A DNA stretch of 64,000 nucleotides, from positions 49,424,727-49,488,726 of the forward strand of contig JAQMRL010000007.1 in assembly GCA_035578175.1 (NCBI GenBank). The letters run 5' to 3'. Positions within the stretch are counted from its first letter, which is position 1, and each line of letters begins with the position of its first letter. The notes beneath the pieces were generated by a model. The model searched no databases. It was not told the origin of the DNA and saw only the letters and a program-made list of their open reading frames with translations. Source of the stretch: Catonia carolina. Taxonomy: Eukaryota; Arthropoda; Insecta; Hemiptera; Achilidae. Shown here piece by piece: positions 45,901 through 54,915 of the stretch. The position numbers and the translations under genes were made by a program.

Positions 45901-48900
45901 TAATTTGACCTGCAGCTTGCATTCACACTTAAATAATATTAATGGTTTCTTATTAAGCATAAGTAGGTATGAAGAAAGACACACGCACACTTCTTACGTA
46001 GTGCATGTACAGTCATTTTGAACAGTTTGGTGTTACATATAAAGTTTGGTAGCAGTTTTCCTATATTTCATTTTGTTTTTTTATCCGATCATTTGGTTTT
46101 TGTATTTTACATATCGCCATGAGTGATGTTATATAGGCTAAGGGTACATCGTCTATACAAATACCCAAAAATCAGCACAGGACTTACGATACTAATTTCA
46201 AATTAATCGTAATTAATCAGAAAAGACATCCACCAAAGAAGCTGGAAGAAAATACTTATAGTAAATAAAATTATTTACTTACTTATTTTATTAAAATTAA
46301 ATTATTTACTCTGATGATGGTGGATCCACCGAAACACGTGTAAGTAAGAATAAAAATTATTTACTTACTTATTTTATTTACTCTGATGATGGTGGATCCA
46401 CCAAGACACGTGTAAGTAAGAATAAAAATAAAGGTGACGCAGTTTAAAAAGAAGGTGCGTGAAATTATTATATAAATTCATTATATGAAATAGAAATATT
46501 TCTTTAAGTTGAAAACTACTGTAAACAACATTTTACCAAGGTTGGATCTGTTGTGTCTACGCTACGTGTAACTGAATGGCTGGCGCCCCTTGCCCGTTTT
46601 CATTTCTACATACTGTAACACAATTCCAATACTGTACATTTCAGTAGATGCTGACTAGCAATCGAATTAGTCCTTTGTTTAAATTTATTAATTTATTTAT
46701 TCTAATCTAATTGTTATGGACAATGTTTGTTTGTCCTACCATTCGGTAAGAAGCGAAAAGATTCCTAATCTATCTTCTAAAAAATCTGGTGTGAAACACC
46801 CACACAACTTTCTCTTGCCAATGCAAATAATTTAAACAATATAACCTAACATTAGTAATAAAACATTAGAAATAAACAAAACACTAACCTCAATAAACAT
46901 AACCTAATTTTAATCATGAGTGAAAGACGTAAAATGAAAATCGACCTGTTTGGCTTAAAAATATGGAAAATCACTCTTTCACGCTAAACTAGGCTCTGGA
47001 CAGAAAAATACTCTATATAAAAGTTGTAGATCTTTTAATTTCCTATAAATTTGATTATATACACTTTTGTCATAAAATGCATACCAAGGCCGAAATCTAA
47101 AAAAAATAGATTTTTCACACGTTTTCGAGAAAAAAACAGAAAATTGCTTATTACCGCTAAACTAAGCGTTACACAAAAAAAATGTTTGAAATAAAAGTTG
47201 TAGGACTTTAAATTCTCTACAACTTTTATAATGTAAATGTTTGCCCTAAAATGCATATTAAAGCTGTAATCTTAAAAAAACAATTTCTTTACGTGAAAAC
47301 AGCCTCACCGAGAATTTCAGCAAACATGGCGCCTACCCTATCTTGTAAAGCACAAAAAAATTAGTAAATCAGGCGATTTTTAAAAAATCGTAGGACCAGT
47401 TTTTGAGAAAATCACAAAAAAGTGAAATATTACACGAATAAACTACTACTTCCGGTTGACCGATTTTGATGAAAATGTTCGTGTCAGGTCCGGTAGTGGT
47501 ATGTAACTTAAGTTTCAAGTTTCAAGTTCGTACAATGTTCCGTTCTTGAGATATTCTGTACATACACACACACACACACAGACCAATCGTTAAAAACATG
47601 TATTTTGGGTTCAGGGGGTCTGAAAACATGTAGATCCGGTGAAAACTCGATTTCGAAAAATCGACATGAAAACAATACTTTCCTTCCTTTATATTCGTAT
47701 AGGCAAGAGAAAGTAAAAATTATGATAATTGACAGGTTAAAAAGAAAACTGGTACAATTCAACAATAGGATGTAGACAGTTAAACTTTTAAGCAAATTAA
47801 AATTAATTAAACCTAAATTTAATTTGTAAAAAGTAAATGAACTGGCAAAGCCATACAACGGTATAGTGCTACGATTGTCGCCGTACCACAGTAACCCAAA
47901 TCCTACTGAGTTAGTGTAGGCTCAGGTGAAGGCTTATGTGGCTAGAAATAATAAGACATTTAAGCTCCAAGAAGTAAAAAAAACTTTTTGAAATTGGGAT
48001 TTCCAAAGTAGGCCTATCGGTGGATAAGTGGAAAACTGTGCAGCTCACGTGGAAAAGGAGGAAAATCGCATGTGGGATTTAGATTCTTAGAGCGAAGTTC
48101 AGGTAGAAACTTGTAAATTTGGAACATGATTCAAGTAGTGATAATGAGAATGATGTGTCATCAGATGAAGTTTTACCGGGTGTAGAAGAATTACAATAAG
48201 GTAATCTGTTACAGTACTTTGTTTATAATTAACAACTATAAGCCTACTTACAAATAAATGTTTATAATACTAAGATTATATAATAATAAGAATGTAAATT
48301 AATTATTTCAAAATTAACGATTGTAAATTTCCTGTATAATGAATGTAAACTTTTCTGGATGGATCGGGCTAAGTAATATTTTTCTTTAAAACTATTTTGA
48401 CTATTTTTTTTTTGTTTAACGTTCGACTGATCTGCAATTACTGCTAATGTAGACGGCGAAGGATGAAATGATTTTTATAACATATGAAAATATACCCTGC
48501 CTGAATGGGATTCGAACCCAAGACCGCATGATGAGAGGCAAGCACGTTACAAACTTCAGCAATGCGTACATCTCAGCTTAGCTGACATAAAGTATAGCAG
48601 CCCCACCTTGACCCTCAACTACCGGCATAGCCTAATAACAGCGTTCAACAAAATTTAATCAGTCTGTTAAAAATTTTGATGAGACTGCCATGGTCCGGCC
48701 AACATTTTACTTAGGCCTATTTTGTCAACAGTAAAAATTTAGACGTACCAATCATGCTAAATCTCAATAGGCCCTACTAACAGTTGATTTTAAAAAGGTT
48801 TGAGCAATAAAATGTAACCACAGTTTCAAACTATTTAAAACCAGTGCACAAACGTGGTAGGTTTTTGTATTTTGTAGCATGTCACTAGCACAAGTTGCTT

Positions 48901-51900
48901 TCAGCCAAATTGTGGCAGTAAACTTATCCAGCGAGCATCAACTCTCTTTAGAGAAACTTGGGTACCATCGTATTGACATCACCAGTTGCTCTCAGCATAC
49001 ACACAGCCTAAACGTAAAAATTTTCCCATCACACGTGAAAATAAGATTTGCATACAAAACATAATTCTCTAGAGCTTGCAGTCCCCAAAAGCTGAGTCAG
49101 CAGTCCAGATGCGAACAGCAGTCAACCAATTAATGACCACTGGTCTAGTATACAGATAGTAAAGTAATTTATAAGGTATAACGGAAACAAAAGTAATGAA
49201 AGATTAGGTCATAAATAGACAAAGTAAGCTAAACAATAACAAACAGTTAAAACATAAATACCTACAATACATTATATATTATATATTTATTCATAATAAT
49301 AGTTTAGAGCATGTAGAAACAGTGAAGTTCCTGGGCGTATCTCTAGATAGATCTTTGTCTTGGGACTTCTATATCAATCAAGTTTGTAGTAAAATATCAT
49401 CTGGGGTATTTGCACTAAAACAAATTGCCAGATTAAATGATAAAAAATTATTAATGGCAGCTTATCATGGCCTCATTCTGTCTCATATCCGTTATGGTAT
49501 TTTAGTATGGGGTAATTCTAGCATGGGTAATATAAATAGGGTTTTTAAAATTCAAAAGAAAGCTATTAGGTGTATGGTGGGAGCTAACCAGCTAACCTCA
49601 TGCAGGCCACTATTTAAGAAGCTTAAATTGCTTACAGTTCCCTCCCTCTACATTTTTGAGGTGATTATGTATGTTAGGCAAAATAATTTTATGCAGAATT
49701 TCAATGTTCACAATCAAAACACGAGAAACAGGAATAATTATTATGTGGCTAATCACTCCACAAAATTGTTTGAACAAAAATCTACTTATGCAGGGAGAAA
49801 ATTCATGAATAAATTACCCCAATCTTTAAAGTGTTGTGAGGATTTGAATTCCTTTAAAAAAAGTCTGAAAAATTACTTGATCAGTGAAACTTTTTATAGC
49901 ATACAAGAATTTCTTTCTTGATAGTAGTGATACATTGTGTGATTCTTATATGTATTTCAGGTGTTATATCTGACGACATGTCCTATACTCCTCCTGGAGT
50001 CTCCAGGGCGCAAAAAAAAAAAAAAAAAAAACACATCAGTAACCCATCATATTTATAAGCAGATACCATCGTAATGTGGTGGTGTGCGAGCAAGGTAATC
50101 ATACAAGTCATGTGGGAAATGCAGACTGGCAGTAATGAGGCTAACTCCATCGATCTTCAAGCTTACATTGATATAATACGCAGTATAATACTATTTTGAA
50201 TACAGCTGAGCCCGGGCTCAGTAACCGTTACAAACTAGAGGAAAGAAAGGAGTAGAAAGGTAGGAGTTTTTAAGTATGTTATCACTGCAGTTTCGTGTGT
50301 TCATGAAAATATTGTCACTGCCCCGCTACTAACACATTCTGACAAAAAAGTATAACTATAACAAAAGGAAAGCATGACTGCAACATATTCGCACAAATGC
50401 GTGTGTTCATGATATGCGTATTGCTCCTTTTCAATTCTTGGAAATAGATAGATAGATAAAGAGAGAGTGAGAGTGAGGAGGATGACGAAGAGCGGGGTAT
50501 GGAAGGGTACATTGAGTTTCAATAAATGTTTTTTTTCATGGCAGTAAACTAAAGCAGTGACATTGCAGATCCCGGTTGTTATATGGGTCTATCTGTACTC
50601 CTTTCTTTTACGCCTGCAGCTCCTAACCTTTTATTACCTTACCTTCCCATAGCCGACTTCACCTTTCAGAATATTTTTAAAGATCTGCTTATTAAGGCTA
50701 CCTACTATATCGACCCTGTTTTGTAAGAATGGTCTAACCCATATTTATATAATTGTTCAGGAGAAGCAAAAGAAGTAACCACTGCACATAATGTACGTAA
50801 CTTATAACCTAAATAGTTCTTCAGGTAGAAAGCTAATTTAACACATATTACTCATTTTATTATGGTCAATAAAATCTTATGTAATCCTTTTATTATTGAT
50901 CACTTGTAACATATTTCATGTGACTGTTCTAGAAACTGTGAACAGGAGCTAGCTGGTAGTTAACTCCTTTTTACAGATCAGAATTTAAAAATTTTCACTA
51001 AAAACCGACATCTAACTTTGTACCTATTCCTTATACAGTTGTCTCTTTCTTACACATAAAAGTACACATCTTTAGGACCTTCATACTGCAGTTAACCCAT
51101 TATCGTCAAAAATGTCAGTTAGCACCTTCTCGCAAAACAGGTTCGATATTCACTTTCAACTGCAGTTTATAAAAATATAGTAATAGCTGCATGTTCAAGT
51201 TATTTGCAAACCAAATTTAATATAAATTTTACCGCAATTGGGAATACATAATACAAGTGACACAAAATTAACACAACCATGCAGTTATTACAATATCAGC
51301 CAGCCCTTTCTCTTTCCCAGAAAATCATAGCAACTGTGCAATACATAATATCCCCGACTTTAAAATCAAATAGCTATGGTTTTTCCAATTTTAAGGAGTG
51401 TTATTCCGCCTTCTCATAAAATTTAGGGCTATTAGAGGTGAACATCAAGGTATTGTTTACACTTAAAAATTAGTCAATACAGGTGTAATCAAGATGGAGA
51501 ACAAAAAAATGTTTTCTTGTTTTGTACATTACTTAAAAACTGAACAAAAAATGTATACAATTAAAATTCATAGTTGCATCTTAACAAACTACTTTATACA
51601 AAATTGACTAGCTTCATTATTTCCTAAAAACAACATCAATGCCTTTAGACATTGTGTTCACGTATTGAATAGCTGAATCCTGAAGGAAAATTAACCTTTG
51701 ACAAGTACTGTCAACATCTACTTACATCATAACCTGCTAAGAAAATTTTATCACATTATGAAAAAACCATTTTATAAGTCAACTGTCCATTAACAATTAT
51801 ATCTGAATAGAGAACACGTGAAAGACATTAAACGATAACAAGAAAATTTTGCTTGGCGGGATTTAAAATTTACGCCCACTTCGCCCTTGTTTTCAAACAC

Positions 51901-52014
51901 GATGCTTTATTACACAATAACTTACGCCTATAGAAATACCGGTACATACAATCAGACATTTTAGAAAAAATAACTACTTACAGATTGTTCTAAATTATTA
52001 ATTGCAGACTCCAT
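39791..52014 (-). CDS. SKA2: SKA2-like kinetochore protein, three exons
   Basis: The spliced minus-strand frame 52014-51982, 44006-43911, 39988-39791 encodes 108 residues (human SKA2 is about 120). Exon 1 starts at ATG with an in-frame TAA about 57 nt upstream. Introns are phase 0 with GTAAGT and GTATCT donors and TTACAG acceptors. Residues 1-43 (MESAINNLEQS, then KADSRLDDITWRLD) resemble the SKA2 N-terminus by order and spacing. Residues 44-108 form a heptad-like helix (VKEEYEHLKQEILEVQEL). In known systems SKA2 is a short coiled-coil protein that pairs with SKA1 and SKA3 to couple kinetochores to microtubule ends in mitosis. The role here is inferred from homology. An ATTAAA poly(A) signal candidate lies 36 bp past the stop (39750-39755). 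The introns are full of mobile elements. Confidence 0.83.
40081..40936 (+). mobile_element. PIF/Harbinger-like element nested in Rep-X
   Basis: Ends GGGTAAGCGCACAGTGAACG and, inverted, GGGTAAATGCACAGTGAACG extend about 30 bp, followed by subterminal GCTGGTC repeats. TA is on both flanks (40079-40080, 40937-40938). Inside are an acidic start-like peptide (MSSSSSSHDELFLMEIIN near 40244) and a second frame near 40530 (FLEERLVISLYLKHF). Both resemble parts of Harbinger transposase. It is inactive by deletion and stops. Confidence 0.72.
41045..41335 (+). pseudogene. RTE-type LINE reverse transcriptase fragment
   Basis: An open 76-codon frame, KITEVSKQYGLNKNTNKIKF, then KIISKEDM and LEHVAQYLYLGTIINE, then DNSQEIRCHIGKA. 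A stop follows, and recognisable sequence (QWVQYLGAMT in a shifted frame) continues to about 41335. This is the post-palm region of RTE-like reverse transcriptases. Both ends are truncated, and it lacks the catalytic YADD segment. Confidence 0.78.
41714..42429 (+). mobile_element. second Tigger-like remnant
   Basis: The left end CAGCGTTACCTCACTTATCC, preceded by TA, and a decayed inverted right end (CAGTACATAATA, then TTATCTGA) followed by TA fit Tigger-type TIRs. After an internal duplication the plus strand encodes AYFQQQPDTTQAELMMVK and, in another frame, DCVAFKHYTKIYDFF, the usual C-terminal pattern of Tigger transposases. The catalytic core is absent. Confidence 0.6.
41795..42126 (+). 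repeat. 166-bp tandem duplication
   Basis: Two exact-length 166-bp units (41795-41960, 41961-42126) differ at only about four positions. The unit begins CAAACAGGATAGCACAAC. It lies inside the Tigger-like remnant and is much younger than it. Confidence 0.9.
43026..43382. mobile_element. palindromic element with two decayed hammerhead-like cores
   Basis: Two inverted arms share AATCAAGGCAGCTTAAAAAG, AAACATGTGTTAGTAATAAA-type sequence and an inner TGACTGAAGATGTAACATC. Each arm keeps a hammerhead-like segment: minus strand 43113-43087 (C3 changed to G) and plus strand 43267-43303 (CTAATGA, G5 changed to A). The same sequence follows the better-preserved motif at 46306-46347. Association with Penelope-like elements is inferred. 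Confidence 0.6.
43474..43860 (+). repeat. Rep-Y copy 4, full length
   Basis: A complete copy from GTTGTTTAGGTCATCAGCC to CTGTTATGGGCA within SKA2-like intron 2. Its far end stops 50 bp from the exon 2 splice donor. Orientation is antisense to the gene. Confidence 0.8.
43911..44006 (-). CDS. SKA2: SKA2-like exon 2
   Basis: Thirty-two codons between a TTATTACAG acceptor and a GTATCT donor. It encodes the most recognisable part, KADSRLDDITWRLD followed by FEKEIVEAADTDGEQ. It is too short to stand out as an open frame. A Rep-Y copy ends only 50 bp downstream of its donor. Confidence 0.82.
44142..44290 (+). repeat. tRNA-like repeat with B box
   Basis: GTTCGATTCCCGG preceded by AGAGGTCCTAA parallels 19731-19860. 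The A-box region is weak. Probably a decayed SINE; it lies in intron 1, 136 bp upstream of SKA2-like exon 2. Confidence 0.45.
44649..45581 (-). mobile_element. Rep-A copy 6 (HINE-like), inverted
   Basis: A reverse copy with both end motifs. A short internal duplication near 45095-45135 repeats the CTTTAATATG segment. The TG tract is short (about 44788-44803). It lies in SKA2-like intron 1. Confidence 0.65.
45852..46255 (+). mobile_element. truncated copy of the TA-flanked TIR element
   Basis: Matches the first two-thirds of 29051-29768, starting CCGCATTGTTCTGAATACAA after TA. The hairpin region here has lost arm complementarity. The right third and right TIR are replaced by the hammerhead-bearing sequence at 46256. 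Confidence 0.7.
46256..46500 (+). mobile_element. Penelope-like fragment with tandem hammerhead-like units
   Basis: Two tandem units 72 bp apart carry CTCTGATGATGGTGG followed by ATCCACC. The first continues GAAACACGTGTAAGTAAG. In the second, GAAA is changed to AAGA. The downstream part, AGTTTAAAAAGAAGGTG then TATATGAAATAGAAAT, matches the palindromic element at 43026-43382. No reverse-transcriptase or GIY-YIG frame is present, so linkage to Penelope-like elements rests on the ribozyme motif alone. Confidence 0.5.
46306..46347 (+). ncRNA. hammerhead-ribozyme-like motif, minimal stem III
   Basis: Seen in order: stem I strand TTACT (46306-46310); CTGATGA core (46311-46317); one extra T; self-complementary stem II GGTGGATCCACC (46319-46330); GAAA (46331-46334); palindrome ACACGTGT overlapping the last A (46334-46341); A at 46342 as the expected cleavage nucleotide; and AGTAA (46343-46347) pairing with TTACT. 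Known PLE-associated hammerheads have reduced stem III and cleave as dimers, which a palindromic stem III would allow. The extra T beside stem II departs from consensus, and activity is untested. Confidence 0.5.
46785..47717 (+). mobile_element. Rep-A copy 7 (HINE-like)
   Basis: A full plus-orientation copy with clear ends and a short CA tract (about 47562-47580). The hairpin before the right end is weakened (CCTTTATATTCGTATAGG). Within SKA2-like intron 1, it is inverted relative to copy 6. Confidence 0.65.
47869..48199 (+). pseudogene. DDE transposase C-terminal relic with acidic tail
   Basis: The first frame reads LSPYHSNPNPTELV, a TAG where Trp is expected, then AQVKAYVARNNKTFKLQEVK. After a frame change come HVEKEENRMWDLDS and an acidic end (SSSDNENDVSSDEV) to TAA. 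The PYHxxxNPxE block holds the last catalytic acidic residue of IS630/Tc1/mariner-type transposases. Multiple stops and frame changes show it is inactive. It begins about 150 bp after Rep-A copy 7. Confidence 0.72.
48404..48566 (-). mobile_element. SINE-1 copy 4, minus strand
   Basis: Starts on the plus strand with the T tract of its A tail, then GTTTAACGTTCGACTGATC. The B box is GGGATTCGAACCC read in reverse, and the tRNA-like head reads ACCGCATGATGAGAGGCAAG. The A-box end is damaged (CAGCAATGCG). I could not define the target-site duplication. Confidence 0.85.
48567..49283. other. no feature recognised
   Basis: A 61-codon plus frame at 48879-49064 shows no family features. Intronic within the SKA2-like gene. 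Confidence 0.45.
49284..50031 (+). mobile_element. 5'-truncated LINE, near-identical to the 57-kb copy
   Basis: Carries the last 200 codons of a reverse-transcriptase frame, a short 3' untranslated region with hairpin CCTGGA-GTC-TCCAGG (49993-50007), then 20 A. It matches 58320-59060 with only scattered substitutions. It lies in SKA2-like intron 1, antisense to the gene. It has no catalytic motif, so it is inert. Confidence 0.88.
49322..49921 (+). pseudogene. LINE reverse transcriptase C-terminal fragment
   Basis: 199 open codons: KFLGVSLDRSLSWD at the start, YGILVWGNSS in the middle and FKIQKKAIRCM after it, ending in TGA. It corresponds to the thumb and C-terminal part of the 57343-58950 protein. 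Differences include a few conservative replacements (for example LFKK for LFKE). The open frame reflects youth, not function. Confidence 0.85.
50032..51981. other. intronic sequence without recognised feature
   Basis: First part of SKA2-like intron 1. It contains a short GATA/GAGA tract near 50445-50480. No other repeat or gene is supported. Confidence 0.5.
51982..52014 (-). CDS. SKA2: SKA2-like exon 1
   Basis: Eleven codons, ATG to TCT, ending at a consensus GTAAGT donor. The ATG context is GTTATGG. Confidence 0.8.
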
Positions 52015-52150
52015 TAACAGGCTGTTGCTGCGTTTCCCCTCGAAATACTGTGTTTACAATACAAACACTAAGTGGGCTGTTTTACTCGATAAGCGTGCAC
52101 ACGCACACGCCGTAGGCATTCAACTTAACAGCCGCTCCAGACAGCCCTGC
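52015..52150 (-). promoter_or_regulatory. SKA2: probable 5' region of the SKA2-like gene
   Basis: Directly upstream of exon 1 the sequence becomes GC-richer, with several CG dinucleotides (for example CACACGCACACGCC), unlike the surrounding DNA. No clear TATA box is seen at a defined distance. Transcription start is not determinable by eye. Confidence 0.35.
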
Positions 52151-53591
52151 CAAAATTTTAGTTCAGATTATTCTCACTTGCAGCGCTGAATGAATGTTTC
52201 AAAACAAGTCACGCAAAATTACAAGTGCAATATTTCTACTAGTTTAAAAAAATAGTTAACGTCTTTTATGTTTTAAAAGCAGAAGTGTTTTACAAACTAA
52301 GCAGACGTACTGTAAAATAGAATATTTGTTTATCAAATGACCATAGATAGATCATAGATCTTTACCACATTTTTGCACGTCTACCGCCTTTTTGTGTTCA
52401 AGTTTCGCTACTAGTGTTAGGTACATAAAATGAAAAGATTCGCGCCTTTTATGTTTTTCTCTGATTTTTAAAGTCTAGTGTTAGACTTGAGATAAGAGAC
52501 TAGATGCTTCTTATAGGCACGTTTGGTCTCATTTATACTTAACTGCCCTGTGTTTATAGTAGATACGGTATATTAATACTTGGGCAAATCAGAACAAAGA
52601 AAACAAGTTAGAACAAGGACAACTTTTTTATGCGTTAGCACCCAAGGATGTCAGCCATGGGCGTGCATGATACATAAATACTGCCTACAAATGTCAGTGA
52701 AGTCCTGATTTTTCATATGTGATGGCATCCATAATGGGCAATTTATTGGTTATCAGCTACATATTAGCATTTTTTAGCAGATAAATAACAGACTATTAGC
52801 CGCATATTATTGCATCAATAGAAAATTTTGGATTGCCTAACAGTATTCTTGATGTTATGTAAATTTTCACCAATTGACATTGTTTGAGAAACATACAGGA
52901 AAGGATTCCAAGTGGCAAAGTTACTTTGATGTCATAAAAATAAAATAATTGTATTCTAGAGAAAATCATACAGAAAGCTCCAATTGAAAAGGTTTCATAA
53001 ATATTTAGTGAAACTTGAAACCTCTTGCTAAAATAAACTTTTAGTAAAATAACTAGCTGACAACATTATGATGAAAACTTCATCATTGTAATATTCATCC
53101 AATCAAGCTCATTGTATGAAACATAAACAAAAAGCATTTAATTTTGTACTAACATGACGTATTTTATTTTATTTATTTTTTGCATTTAACGTTCCCATAT
53201 TAAAATGAGTGATTAGCAAACATTAGACTTGGCTAGGAATCAAATCCAGAACCTGTGGTAAAGAAGCTAAGTTAAGTAACCACTAAACCAACAAGCCATT
53301 CACTGGGATATCAATGACTCAAATTGCCATTGATGAAATGGCTTCAATTTTAATTCCTTCATCATCCTTTGCACATTAGTTCGTGATAACCTTAGTTCAG
53401 AAGATGCCTTATAAGTTGATTTACCAGGCTGGATACAAACGCTTCAGCAATCTTATGTAGGTTATCATCATTGTGAATCGATTCCAAGTCCGAGAACCAA
53501 GTCAGTAACAACACACCTGGATACTTATCATTAAATCATTAAATCTTCCTGTACTAGTATTCTTTCAATAGTATTAGTAATTCTTCCAGTA
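52151..53591. other. no feature recognised
   Basis: No gene or repeat identified upstream of the SKA2-like promoter region. Confidence 0.5.
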
Positions 53592-53601
53592 GCAGTATTT
53601 T

Positions 53602-53775
53602 AATTTTTTTTTTTTTGTTTAACGTCCGACTGTTATGCAATCACTGCTAATGCAGATGGTAAAAGATGAAATGATTTTTGTAACGTATGAAAATATGCCA
53701 TGTCTTAATGGGATTCGAACCCAAGACCGCATGATGAGAGGCGAGCATGTTACAAACTATGCCAATGCGGTCAGC
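53602..53775 (-). mobile_element. SINE-1 copy 5, minus strand, 10-bp target duplication
   Basis: A complete copy: T tract, GTTTAACGTCCGACTG, reversed B box GGGATTCGAACCC and reversed A box (CCAATGCGG). Duplications GCAGTATTTT flank it at 53592-53601 and 53776-53785. Confidence 0.9.
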
Positions 53776-53785
53776 GCAGTATTTT

Positions 53786-54586
53786 TATGATACTTCCACC
53801 ACAACTGAAGCATATAAACTCATTGTTCAGTTATAAACATTTAAAAAGTACTGTTACGAAGGAAAAATATAATAACTACATGGAGACATACCTCACACTA
53901 GCCACTGTTACAGACAACTAATGAATGTTGTATGTGATGCTGCCAACATTACAATATTACCAACTTATCAAAATGAAGTGTCCCATCTCATGGGGAAACC
54001 GACATATGGGCCACCCGGTGTGTGGAAATAAAAAGATGGATACTGGAAGGAACTCATGATTGCAGTGACAAAGCAAAGCCTTTAGAATAAGAATTTATTA
54101 ATGAATAATTACAGTAGTACGTGACAACAAATATTTATTTATTAATAACATAAATAAATTTACATAGTCCTAAAACTAATATCTAATTAAGTACTTATGG
54201 ACTACTAATCTAAAACTATTTTTACTATCATGTATAATATTAAATAAAAGGAACATCGAGTTCATTTTGACAAAAATACAGGAACATAATTTAAAAATTT
54301 TTAAATTATTTACAGGTGTGTAAAAGCAGAGTACTGGTTATATATCAGATACTTACTTAGTATGTTGATACTGAATCACCAATCACAATCACACCATTAG
54401 GCTATCCTTTGATTGTCTTCTTTGTTCATGATCAAATGACTCGACTGTTAACCCAACTAATAGTAGAAATATTTTGAATTTGGTAAAATCTAGATTAATG
54501 AAACAATTCCAGTCATATAGTAATGATTACAAACTGAGTATAATAATTTTAATTAAGTTAAAATTTCCTGTTCTTACTATACTTAA
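53786..54586. other. no feature recognised
   Basis: AT-rich, no supported gene or repeat. Confidence 0.5.
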
Positions 54587-54915
54587 CCCACCCAGGTTGG
54601 TCTAGAGGTAAAGTCGTCGCCAAAATCAGCTGATTAACAGCTGATTTTCGGAGACGAAAGTTCCTGGTTCAAATCCTAGTAAAGGTAGTTACTTTTATAT
54701 GGATTTGAGTGCTAGACAGTGGTTACCGGTGTACTTTTGATGGTTGGGGTTCAATTAACCATACTCTCTCAGAAATGGTCGACCTGAGTCTGTACAAGAC
54801 TAGACCTCATTTACACGTCATACACATCATCCTCATCTCATTGGGTCATGGGGTTGCTTATTGTTCTGAATTGAACAGATTGCAATGTACACAAATTAGG
54901 GATTTAAAAAAAAAA
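54587..54915 (+). mobile_element. SINE-2 copy 2 (tRNA-derived)
   Basis: A box TGGTCTAGAGG and B box GGTTCAAATCC. Between them is a perfect hairpin AAAATCAGCTG-ATTAA-CAGCTGATTTT (54622-54648) in place of an anticodon arm. The tail is GGGATTTAAAAAAAAAA. A possible imperfect target duplication ATACTTAA / ATACTTTAA lies at the two ends. The 80-codon frame over it is incidental. Confidence 0.83.

Noticed and set aside
50301..50522. Two Ser/Leu-rich minus frames
   Set aside because: Low-complexity GATA/GAGA tract; overlapping frames and no motif.
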